11,069 nt of DNA from JBIOJM01 sp044450785 (GTDB lineage Bacteria; Planctomycetota; Planctomycetia; Isosphaerales; Isosphaeraceae): positions 1 to 11,069 of the forward strand of contig JBIOJM010000339.1 in the NCBI GenBank assembly GCA_044450785.1, read 5' to 3'. The position numbers were made by a program, and so were the translations under genes. Below are positions 1-6,046 of the stretch, one piece after another (positions within the stretch are counted from its first letter, which is position 1; the number at the start of each line of letters is the position of its first letter). Below the pieces are notes generated by a model that searched no databases, was not told the DNA's origin, and saw only the letters and a list, made by a program, of their open reading frames with translations.

Positions 1-62
1 GCCTCACGATGCGGCGCATCGTTTCGACCCACCCTACGACCTGTTTCGGAGCAGCCGGGTCG

Positions 63-134
63 GGAGATTGCCTCCGCGTGGGCCACGCAGTCCTTGTCGA
101 GCCCGAACTCCCCGGCCTCGAAGGGGGCGCGATG
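63..134 (-). pseudogene. Possible MazF/PemK-type toxin fragment
   Basis: Read on the minus strand, the 24 codons from 134 down to 63 include 'GEFGLDKDCVAHAEAIS'. This resembles the MazF/PemK core, where a Gly-Leu-x-x-x-Ser/Cys-Val-Ala stretch is followed by a Gln/Glu-Ile-Ser/Thr turn. The usual continuation (a Thr-Val-x-Lys segment) is missing: after the Ile-Ser the frame gives an unrelated Arg/Gly-rich sequence to the window edge. No start codon or Shine-Dalgarno is apparent upstream. If the match is right, this is a decayed toxin scrap beside another toxin-antitoxin remnant. The call rests on a short motif recognised by eye and could be chance. Confidence 0.3.
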
Positions 135-223
135 GCTGAGCGAGAAACGCAGCGAAAACTGGAGAATCCTCGCTGATCGCCACTTGGTTTGGCGGAGCGA
201 AACCGCGATCTCCCGGTGGTTTG

Positions 224-366
224 CCCCCTCACCCCTGACCCTCTCCCCAAACGGGGCGAGGGCGATCAGTTAAGCCCTTCACTTCGCCAGGTCAGGAAGC
301 CGTGGTCTCTCTCGTCTTACCCTCGCCCCAGGCGGGGAGAGGGTGGCCGAAGGCCGGGTGAGGGGG
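224..366. repeat. 143-bp nested inverted repeat with two internal hairpins
   Basis: The outer arms 'ccccctcaccc' (224-234) and 'gggtgaggggg' (356-366) are perfect 11-bp inverted copies. Just inside each arm lies a hairpin: 239-248 with 253-262 (loop 249-252), and 320-329 with 334-343 (loop 330-333). Each stem has one mismatch. Apart from the loop, the second hairpin is the reverse complement of the first, so the whole unit is symmetrical. The layout looks like a paired REP-type or MITE-like element. No coding sequence is apparent in it. It lies just upstream of the antitoxin-like gene. Confidence 0.75.
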
Positions 367-444
367 TCCCGGCGGTGGCGTCGAGCGAGGAGTCTCTGTC
401 GCCTTCTCCTGTCATACGGGATACAATCCCCTGGGAGGAAGAAC

Positions 445-666
445 ATGATGGCGACCGTCGAGAAACCCTCGTTCGTCCCGCCCGAAGAGATGGCGGACAT
501 GGAAGAGGTGATCCGACTGATCTCCGCGGGGAAAAGCGTCACCGATCCCGCGCTGCTGAAACGCATCTACGAGCGGTCCGAGAAAGTGCGGCGAGAGATG
601 TTCGAGAAGCATGGCGTCACGAACATCGCCGTCGACTTGATCCGCGAGGTCCGAGACGAGGAATGA
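445..666 (+). CDS. Antitoxin-like small protein (partner of a PIN-domain toxin)
   Basis: Encodes 73 residues, acidic and basic mixed, probably largely helical. The centre has an 'ISAGKSVTDPALLKRIYERSEKVR' type segment, quoted only to position it at about residues 26-49, and the C-terminus reads 'KHGVTNIAVDLIREVRDEE'. Such short proteins commonly sit directly upstream of VapC-type PIN toxins, where they would bind and neutralise the toxin and often repress their own promoter; that role is inferred. The start at 445 (or 448) is favoured over any upstream start by the strong Shine-Dalgarno GGGAGGAA at 433-440. Its stop overlaps the start of a PIN-domain frame by ATGA at 663-666, the usual coupling of an antitoxin-toxin pair. 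The toxin is truncated, so this is now an apparently orphan antitoxin. Confidence 0.7.
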   Translation: MMATVEKPSFVPPEEMADMEEVIRLISAGKSVTDPALLKRIYERSEKVRREMFEKHGVTNIAVDLIREVRDEE

Positions 667-713
667 GATACGTCCTCGATGCCTCCGTCGGGATCAAGTG
701 GGTCGTGAACGAC
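663..713 (+). pseudogene. Truncated VapC-type PIN toxin (5' remnant)
   Basis: The ATG at 663 overlaps the antitoxin stop and opens 'MRYVLDASVGIKWVVND', a textbook PIN-domain N-terminus: first beta strand, catalytic Asp at residue 6, then Ala-Ser-Val and the Lys-Trp-Val stretch. After about 17 codons the family resemblance ends. The frame stays open to 1073, but only as an out-of-frame reading of the next gene, with none of the later acidic PIN residues. The enzyme would have been a metal-dependent ribonuclease; this stub cannot be active. The break lies at about 706-715, exactly where the Shine-Dalgarno of the downstream membrane gene begins, so a deletion seems to have joined the two loci. 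Confidence 0.7.
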
Positions 714-726
714 AGAAGGTACTGCC

Positions 727-1533
727 GTGACGTCGCGTTATCTGCTGGCGGTGTTCGACTCGGTCTACGTCGTCGCGCTCGCGGCATGGGTCGGGAGCAG
801 CTTGTTCTTTTCGTTCGGTTTGGCCCCGATCATTTTCAAAGTGCTCGGGGCGGAAACCGGAGGCAAGTTCGTCCGGGCGGTTTTTCCCCGGTACTACCTC
901 TGGGGCGCGATTTCGGGATCGGTCGCGCTGCCGGCGTTCGTGGCCGGTCCGCTCTGCTATCACGAATACCGGGGGACCATGGTCGGGGTGCAGGCCCTCG
1001 CGATCATTTCCGGCATCTTGATCATGTTGTACGGGGGGAACTCGCTCACGCCGGCGATCAACCAGGCGCGTGAGGGCGGCCCGTCCAGCCACGAGCGCTG
1101 CGAGCGGCTGCATCGCCGCGCGGTCCGGCTCAACGTCATCGTCATGTTCGTCGGTCTCTCACTCCTGGTCGGCTTCGCGACCCGGCCCGCGCCCCGAACC
1201 TCCGGAATCATCGAGATGACGCCTGCGGAGCGCGTTCGCTACGACGCGGCCATCAACCGGGTGATCCACGACGTCGAAGCCAAATACGGCATGCGTCCAC
1301 CTCGTGTGCTCGAGCCCGGCGAGACCACCTCGCCCGACCCGCTCATCGACCTAGGGACTATCGAGGAAATCGAGTCGTATTATGCCCGGAAACATCAACG
1401 GGACGAGGACCGGGCCAGGCGTCGCCGGTCCGCCGAGCCGGCGTCCCGTCCCGGCACCGCGGTCCAGCCCGCACCACCGCCGAACCGATCCGTGCCGCAA
1501 TCGCGCCCGCCGGCAAGCTCTGGCGAATCATGA
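727..1533 (+). CDS. DUF4149/TMEM205-like four-helix membrane protein
   Basis: Encodes 268 residues from a GTG start, with AGAAGG at 714-719 seven bases upstream. Four hydrophobic segments can be seen at about residues 7-32, 57-78, 86-106 and 133-152. They include the early Gly-Ser followed by an aromatic-rich 'LFFSFGLAP' and the 'LTPAINQAR' loop after helix 3, a layout typical of the DUF4149 family. After helix 4 comes a long tail (about 153-268), first charged, then Pro/Arg/Ser-rich and probably disordered from about 228 on. The family has no established biochemical role and is found in inner membranes. The Shine-Dalgarno lies inside the truncated toxin remnant, so the gene may have lost its native promoter or be read from the antitoxin promoter. 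The next gene starts 103 bp downstream on the same strand. Confidence 0.75.
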   Translation: MTSRYLLAVFDSVYVVALAAWVGSSLFFSFGLAPIIFKVLGAETGGKFVRAVFPRYYLWGAISGSVALPAFVAGPLCYHEYRGTMVGVQALAIISGILIMLYGGNSLTPAINQAREGGPSSHERCERLHRRAVRLNVIVMFVGLSLLVGFATRPAPRTSGIIEMTPAERVRYDAAINRVIHDVEAKYGMRPPRVLEPGETTSPDPLIDLGTIEEIESYYARKHQRDEDRARRRRSAEPASRPGTAVQPAPPPNRSVPQSRPPASSGES

Positions 1534-1636
1534 GTCGATTGACGTAGAATCAACGAGGTATGCGACCTGACGATTTGCCGCGTTCGACCTCACGTGGCTC
1601 TTGCGCGCGGCGCGGTGCCCCGGGCCCCAGCCGACG

Positions 1637-2725
1637 ATGACGGCCGATCCCCTTACCTCTGAATCAGACCCCGATCCGGTGCTGACCCGGAGTACCCGCT
1701 CCGAGCGGTTATTGACCTCGCTGGTGCCGTTCGGCCGCGTCGTGCTGGTCTCGCACGTCAACCCCGACTCCGACTCACTCGCCAGCATGCTGGGGATGAA
1801 GGCGCTGGTTGAATCTTGCCAGCCGGGCAAACCGGTCACCATCACGGCCGACGGCATGATCGCACGCTCAGAGAACCGGGCAATGGTCGAGCTGATTCCG
1901 GTTCCCCTGGTTCCCGTCGAGACCATCGTCAGCGACCCGGAGACCGCCGTGGTCATGGTCGACACCCAGCCGTTCACCGGCCGGCGGTACAGCGAAGCCG
2001 CCATGCCGCACGTGGTGATCGATCATCACGAGACCGGAGGGGTGCTCGAGGGCGTGCTCTTCAGCGACATCCGCACCCATGTCGGCGCGACCAGCACGAT
2101 GGTGACCGGCTACTTGATCGAGCAGCGAGTGGTCGTGACGCGGGAGCTGGCGACCGCTCTCCTTTATGGAGTTGAGTCGGAGACCACGGGCTATCCCCGC
2201 GAGGCCAGCTCGCTGGACGATGGGGCCCTCATCTGGCTTTTTCCCCGAGCCGACAAGGACCTGCTGGCTCGCATCCGTCATCCCAAGCTGCCCCAGAGCC
2301 ATTTCGCCACGTTTCAGAACGCGCTGGCCAACGCCTTCCTTTACGACCACCTGGTCGTCAGTTGGTGTGGGGACGTGACCCAACCGGACATCATCGCGGA
2401 GATCGCCGACTTCTTCATCCGGTTCGAACAGGTCGACTGGTCCCTCGCCGCGGGGGTGTTCGACGGGCTCTTGAAACTGTCGCTCCGCGCGGGCAGTCTC
2501 GGCGGCCGAGCGGGCGAAATCCTCTCCGCCGTGGTCAACGATCTCGGTACTGCCGGCGGGCACGACAAGCGCGCCGGCGGAGCGATCATCCTCACCGACC
2601 TTCGTCCCGAGACCGTCGAATCCCTGCTGCGGTCGATCCGCCACCGTCTGCTCGACCAACTGCGGATCGACGAGCAGCAAGGACGGCGTCTCTTGAACGG
2701 CTGTTCCATGATTCAGGCGCCCTGA
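1637..2725 (+). CDS. DHH/DHHA1 phosphoesterase (NrnA/RecJ-like)
   Basis: Encodes 362 residues. DHH enzymes use two metal ions to hydrolyse phosphodiesters or phosphomonoesters; NrnA-type members degrade very short oligoribonucleotides and 3'-phosphoadenosine 5'-phosphate in the cytoplasm. Motif I is 'SHVNPDSDSLAS' (39-50), motif II has Asp109 in 'VDTQ', the signature DHH is at 129-131, and the DHHA1 substrate-binding motif is 'AGGHDKRAGG' (306-315). Two points are unusual. Motif I has Ser where Gly is common, and motif IV reads Ser181-Glu182-Thr183 where family members usually have Thr-Asp-Thr, so a metal-ligand Asp may be replaced by Glu. The ATG at 1637 is preferred to an upstream TTG at 1601, whose 12 extra residues look non-homologous; no strong Shine-Dalgarno is visible for either. 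A PLP enzyme follows 42 bp later. The exact substrate is unknown. Confidence 0.82.
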   Translation: MTADPLTSESDPDPVLTRSTRSERLLTSLVPFGRVVLVSHVNPDSDSLASMLGMKALVESCQPGKPVTITADGMIARSENRAMVELIPVPLVPVETIVSDPETAVVMVDTQPFTGRRYSEAAMPHVVIDHHETGGVLEGVLFSDIRTHVGATSTMVTGYLIEQRVVVTRELATALLYGVESETTGYPREASSLDDGALIWLFPRADKDLLARIRHPKLPQSHFATFQNALANAFLYDHLVVSWCGDVTQPDIIAEIADFFIRFEQVDWSLAAGVFDGLLKLSLRAGSLGGRAGEILSAVVNDLGTAGGHDKRAGGAIILTDLRPETVESLLRSIRHRLLDQLRIDEQQGRRLLNGCSMIQAP

Positions 2726-2767
2726 CACCAGAAGGTTAAATCGCGCACTCTCGAGGCAAAACGTCCC

Positions 2768-3883
2768 ATGATGGATCCGCGCTATGGGCTCCACGACCCG
2801 TCGGAGCTCTTCAGCCCGTCGCTCCTGATCTACCCCAAGCTCGTCCGGAAGAACATCCAGGACATGATCGCGCTGGCGCGTGGCCCGGCGCGGCTACGGC
2901 CGCACCTCAAGACCCACAAGATGGCGGAGATCGTCCGGATGGCCGAGTCGCTCGGCATCCGCAGGCACAAATGCTCGACGATCGCCGAAGCCGAGATGGC
3001 GGCGGCGGCGGGGGCAACCGACGTCCTGCTGGCCTATCCGCTCGTCGGGCCGAACGTGAAGCGATTCCGGCGATTGGTGTTTGGGTACGGCGGGACGACG
3101 TTTCGCGCAACGGTCGACAATCCCGACGCGGCGCGCGCCTTGTCGGCGGCCATGCAAGGGCTCGACCGGCCGGTCCCGGTCCTCCTCGACCTCGAGGTCG
3201 GCATGGGCCGGACCGGCATCACTCCGGGCGAGGCGGCCGCCGAGCTCTACGCGCTTCTGGACCGGCTGCCGAACCTGCTGCCCGACGGCCTGCACGCCTA
3301 CGACGGCCATATCCACGATGGCGACCTCGCCACCCGGCGACGCGTGGCCCAATCGGGCCTGGAGAGCACGCTCGCGCTCCGCGACCGGTTGCTGAAGACA
3401 GGCCTGCCGGTTCCCCGGCTGGTCCTCGGGGGCACGCCGACCTTCCCGATCCACACCGAGCTCGACCTCGCCGGCGTCGAATGCTCGCCGGGTACGATCG
3501 TGCTCCAGGATGCCGGCTACGCCTCGCGGTATCCCGACCTGGCGTTCACACCGGCTGCCTTGCTCCTGACCCGTGTCATCAGCCATCCTTGCCCCGGCCG
3601 GCTCTGCCTCGACCTGGGCTACAAGGCGGTCGCCGCCGACCCCGTCGGCCCGCGCGCGCGCCTGCTCGAGCTGGACGATGCCCGGCCGGTCCTCCACAGC
3701 GAGGAGCACCTGGTCGTCGAGACCGCCGGAGCCGAGAACATCCCCAACGGGGCCCACCTGCTGGCGATCCCGACCCACATCTGCCCCAGCGTCGCCTTGC
3801 ATCGCCGCGCCTACGTCATCGAGGACGGCGAGCTCACCGGCCAGTGGGAAATCACCGCCCGCGATCGTGTGCTCGGAATCTGA
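2768..3883 (+). CDS. D-threonine aldolase / D-serine dehydratase-like PLP enzyme
   Basis: Encodes 371 residues, a normal length for this fold-III (alanine racemase-like) PLP family, which cleaves or dehydrates D-3-hydroxy amino acids. 'RPHLKTHK' (44-51) is the PLP-lysine motif, with Lys48 the likely Schiff-base residue. 'LDLEVGMGRTG' (about 140-150) and 'HAYDGHIHD' (about 176-184) line the barrel, 'GGTPTFP' is a probable phosphate-binding stretch, and 'PTHICPSVALH' (335-345) is the C-terminal metal site. The pair His337/Cys339 matches the His-x-Cys zinc ligands of eukaryotic-type D-serine dehydratases. Characterised D-threonine aldolases use His-x-Asp, as I recall. The true reaction therefore cannot be decided from the sequence. 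Tandem ATGs at 2768 and 2771 follow a weak GAGG at 2753-2756. It probably shares a transcript with the DHH gene upstream and converges on lipA 60 bp downstream. Confidence 0.85.
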   Translation: MMDPRYGLHDPSELFSPSLLIYPKLVRKNIQDMIALARGPARLRPHLKTHKMAEIVRMAESLGIRRHKCSTIAEAEMAAAAGATDVLLAYPLVGPNVKRFRRLVFGYGGTTFRATVDNPDAARALSAAMQGLDRPVPVLLDLEVGMGRTGITPGEAAAELYALLDRLPNLLPDGLHAYDGHIHDGDLATRRRVAQSGLESTLALRDRLLKTGLPVPRLVLGGTPTFPIHTELDLAGVECSPGTIVLQDAGYASRYPDLAFTPAALLLTRVISHPCPGRLCLDLGYKAVAADPVGPRARLLELDDARPVLHSEEHLVVETAGAENIPNGAHLLAIPTHICPSVALHRRAYVIEDGELTGQWEITARDRVLGI

Positions 3884-3943
3884 CAGCGAGAAGGGCGGAG
3901 GGCGGAGGAAAGAGTACCGCGGCAGCAGCCTGGGAAACGTTGC

Positions 3944-4960
3944 TCAGAGAGGCCGCGATTCTGCCGCCAGGCGTGAGCTCAGGCCCGACCCGAGCTCGAG
4001 GCGGGCCATCTCGTCGGCGTGGTAGCTGGAGCGGACAAACGGTCCGCTTGCGACGTCCCTGAAGCCCAGGCCGCGGGCCTGCCGGCCCAGCTCGTCGAAT
4101 TCCGCCGGAGGAAGGTAGCGCACCACCGCAAGGTGCCGTGGGGACGGCTGCAGGTACTGGCCCAGCGTGAGCAAATCGCAACCGATCGAACGGAGGTCAG
4201 CCAGCGCCTCGAATAACTCCTCAATCGTTTCGCCCAATCCGAGCATCAGACCGCTCTTGGTCCGAATCTCCGGGCAGGTCTTCTTGACGTGTTCGAGGAC
4301 CGCGAGGCTCACCTCGTAGCAGCTCTTGCGCCTCACGTGATGTTGCAGACGGGCGACCGTCTCGAGGTTGTGGTTGAAAACATCGGGCCGGGCTTCGAGG
4401 ACGCGGTCGATCAAGTCGCCTCGCCCGTCGAAATCGGGGGTCAGCACTTCGATGGTGGCGCCGGTTCGCCGGCGCACGGCCAGGACGCAACGGCGGAAGT
4501 GTTCCGCGCCGCCGTCAGGCAGGTCGTCGCGGGTGACTGAGGTGATGACGACATGGCGCAGCTCCAGCCGCCGGCAGGCCTCGGCGAGGCGGTCCGGCTC
4601 ATCGATCGCGACCGGCTCGGGCCGCCCACGGCCGACGGCGCAGAAGCCGCAAGGACGGGTGCACACATCACCCAGGATCATGAACGTCGCCGTCCGGCGG
4701 GTCCAGCACTCGGAGCGGTTGGGACACCTGGCGCTCTCGCAGACGGTTTCGAGGCCAAGCTCACTGATCAAGCTCCGCGTGAAGGACATCCCGCCCGCCG
4801 CGGGGATCGGCCGCTTGAGCCACTCAGGCAACCGGCGTCCGCGATCGCGATCGCGCGCACCGGAATCCTGATCGGGAACGTGCGGCGCGGCCGCACCGTC
4901 GCCCAGGACCGGCAGGCTCGGTAACGCCGCCCGGTCACCCGGGGCTCTGAGCATGGACAT
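3944..4960 (-). CDS. lipA: Lipoyl synthase LipA
   Basis: Encodes 338 residues of a cytoplasmic radical SAM enzyme that inserts two sulfurs at C6 and C8 of octanoyl groups bound to lipoyl domains. The auxiliary 4Fe-4S cluster cysteines are 74, 79 and 85 (CX4CX5C), the radical SAM cluster cysteines are 100, 104 and 107 (CX3CX2C), and the C-terminal 'RSSYHA' (310-315) supplies the serine ligand to the auxiliary cluster. 'FNHNLETV' (195-202) and 'TKSGLMLGLGE' (234-244) are also typical. The start at 4960 is supported by GGAAGG on the minus strand at 4970-4975, nine bases upstream. It gives a roughly 45-residue N-terminal extension, rich in Asp, Arg and Pro, ahead of the 'GRRLPEWLKRP' entry to the core. 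The 5' end overlaps lipB by 26 bases, so translation is probably coupled. All catalytic cysteines are present. Confidence 0.95.
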   Translation of the reverse strand: MSMLRAPGDRAALPSLPVLGDGAAAPHVPDQDSGARDRDRGRRLPEWLKRPIPAAGGMSFTRSLISELGLETVCESARCPNRSECWTRRTATFMILGDVCTRPCGFCAVGRGRPEPVAIDEPDRLAEACRRLELRHVVITSVTRDDLPDGGAEHFRRCVLAVRRRTGATIEVLTPDFDGRGDLIDRVLEARPDVFNHNLETVARLQHHVRRKSCYEVSLAVLEHVKKTCPEIRTKSGLMLGLGETIEELFEALADLRSIGCDLLTLGQYLQPSPRHLAVVRYLPPAEFDELGRQARGLGFRDVASGPFVRSSYHADEMARLELGSGLSSRLAAESRPL

Positions 4961-5669
4961 GGGAACTGACCTTCCGACGGATCAGCGGGTGTTGGGTATA
5001 AACATGATGACGTTCCAGCCCGAAGACTTCCTCCAGCCGGCGCACCACAGCCTCGCGGACCTTCGACATGGCGGTATGCCGTTGCCGCCTGGCCTCCATC
5101 GAGGTGTACCGCAGGCACGCCTTGCCGATCCCCGGCTCCTCCAGCACGTCGAACAGGGCGAGATAAGGCCCGACGTTCAAGGTCAGACCATGGTAGGCGA
5201 TCCAGCGAGTGACCGCCACGCCCACGGTGGCGATTCGCGCATGGCCCGAGAAAACACCCGGCAGGTCCGCGCGAAAGGTCCCCGCCAGATCGAACTCGGC
5301 GAGGACCAAGAGCAGAGTCGTGTGCAGCCGGTCGAGATAGTCCGCGAGCGTGAAGCCGAATGTGTGCAGGGGCAAGGCGAGATAGGCCGCGAGCTGGCCG
5401 GGGAGATGGAACACGCAGCCGCCGCCCCGATTGACCCAGTGGACCTTGATCCCCAGCGAGCGGAGCGCCTGGTCGTCGGGCCCGATGTGGGCCCGGCTGC
5501 CGGAACGGCCCACGCTGATCGTGGGCGGATGCTCGCACAGGATCAGGACCGCCCCCGCTTGTTCCCCCAGCTCATAAACGATCCGACGCTGAAGCTGCTG
5601 GACCTCCGAAAAGTCGACCAGCCCCAGCATGTACACTTCGAGCGGCGGCAGTTTCGGGGTAAGCCTCAT
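4935..5669 (-). CDS. lipB: LipB-family octanoyltransferase with altered catalytic residues
   Basis: Encodes 244 residues. LipB moves octanoyl from acyl carrier protein to lipoyl domains, giving the substrate for LipA, which is encoded directly downstream. Family marks are 'CEHPPTISVGRSG' (45-57), 'RGGGCVFHLPGQLAAY' (81-96, with the conserved His88) and 'RWIAYHGLTLNV' (155-166). In characterised enzymes a Lys in an 'AKI..-G' motif and a Cys in 'PCG' (Lys135/Cys169 in E. coli) form the catalytic pair. Here the Lys position is Arg145 ('ARIATVG'), and the Cys position reads Pro-Gly ('EEPGIGKACLRYTS'), with the only nearby cysteine, Cys185, four residues too far downstream. The protein is otherwise full length and intact. 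The lipB name rests on overall similarity and operon context; the mechanism may differ. The Shine-Dalgarno is weak, and an internal Met14 start is possible. Confidence 0.85.
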   Translation of the reverse strand: MRLTPKLPPLEVYMLGLVDFSEVQQLQRRIVYELGEQAGAVLILCEHPPTISVGRSGSRAHIGPDDQALRSLGIKVHWVNRGGGCVFHLPGQLAAYLALPLHTFGFTLADYLDRLHTTLLLVLAEFDLAGTFRADLPGVFSGHARIATVGVAVTRWIAYHGLTLNVGPYLALFDVLEEPGIGKACLRYTSMEARRQRHTAMSKVREAVVRRLEEVFGLERHHVYTQHPLIRRKVSSHVHAQSPG

Positions 5670-5716
5670 CGTCGGTCAAGGCACCGGTAATAAGGCGAGC
5701 GGCAGAAAATGCCATA

Positions 5717-5772
5717 CCCGTAGCGGAACTCGCCAGAGTTCCGGCCCGAAGTCTGGCGACTTCGGCTACGGG
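5717..5772. repeat. Cloverleaf-like palindromic repeat with complementary loops
   Basis: The outer arms 'cccgtagc' (5717-5724) and 'gctacggg' (5765-5772) pair perfectly. Inside are two perfect 7-bp hairpins: 5725-5731 with 5736-5742 (loop 'gcca'), and 5747-5753 with 5758-5764 (loop 'tggc'), separated by 'ggcc' (5743-5746). The two loops are exact reverse complements, so they could pair with each other. The two hairpins are themselves near-inverted copies. This has the look of a dispersed REP/MITE-like intergenic element and lies about 50 bp upstream of lipB. Confidence 0.8.
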
Positions 5773-5855
5773 GATCATTCGACCTGCCATTCGCCTCAAG
5801 GGGTCGAAACCAGCTCCATCGTCTCGGTGACGTCGATCCTGACATCTTCAATCTA

Positions 5856-5876
5856 CCCGCGGAAAACCCCCGCGGG
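5856..5876. repeat. GC-rich hairpin without a T-tract
   Basis: 'cccgcgg' (5856-5862) pairs perfectly with 'ccgcggg' (5870-5876) around a 7-base loop. It lies about 170 bp past the stop of the minus-strand gene ending at 6047, so it might help end that transcript. No run of T follows on either strand, so a classical intrinsic terminator is not supported. Confidence 0.4.
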
Positions 5877-6046
5877 CAAGTGGGGGTCAACCGGCCTGCG
5901 TGCGGGCCGCCGGGCAGGGATTCCACGGGCATCCGCCTTGCCAGAGCGGTCCTCGAACGTAACCCGTTGCCGATGGAGGCGATGTTGTTCAGAGAGGGGT
6001 ACCGCGGCGACGGCGGACAGAGCGATCGCGGGGGTCTCAATCGGGT

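Larger units (their letters stand above)
5670..6046. other. 377-bp intergenic region upstream of lipB
   Basis: No convincing gene is seen here on either strand; the short open frames show no family resemblance. It contains the cloverleaf-like repeat at 5717-5772, a 7-bp inverted repeat 'ttcgacc'/'ggtcgaa' at 5778-5784 and 5802-5808, a GC-rich hairpin at 5856-5876, and short words at 5984-6008 that recur near the lipA 3' end. It must hold the lipB-lipA promoter unless these genes are read from the operon to the right. I could not find a convincing -35/-10 pair close to lipB. Confidence 0.6.

Noticed and set aside
189..1073. Long plus-strand open frame spanning the antitoxin and membrane genes
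   Set aside because: Only the 17 codons from 663 resemble a protein family; the rest reads through the repeat, the antitoxin gene and the DUF4149 gene in the wrong frame.
1539..1564. TTGACG followed by TATGCG before the DHH gene as a promoter
   Set aside because: The spacer is only 14 bases and the -10 is poor; other pairings in the gap are no better.
1868..2794. 308-codon minus-strand frame opposite the DHH gene
   Set aside because: The plus strand encodes all DHH and DHHA1 motifs; the opposite frame is open only because of high-GC codon bias.
2894..3802. 302-codon minus-strand frame opposite the PLP enzyme
   Set aside because: It is a shadow of a gene with a clear PLP motif and metal site, and the product has no recognisable features.
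4953..5690. 245-codon plus-strand frame opposite lipB
   Set aside because: LipB family motifs on the minus strand are unmistakable; this is an antisense shadow.
5856..5876. Hairpin as an intrinsic terminator
   Set aside because: The stem is good, but no T-run follows on either strand and it lies about 170 bases beyond the nearest stop codon.
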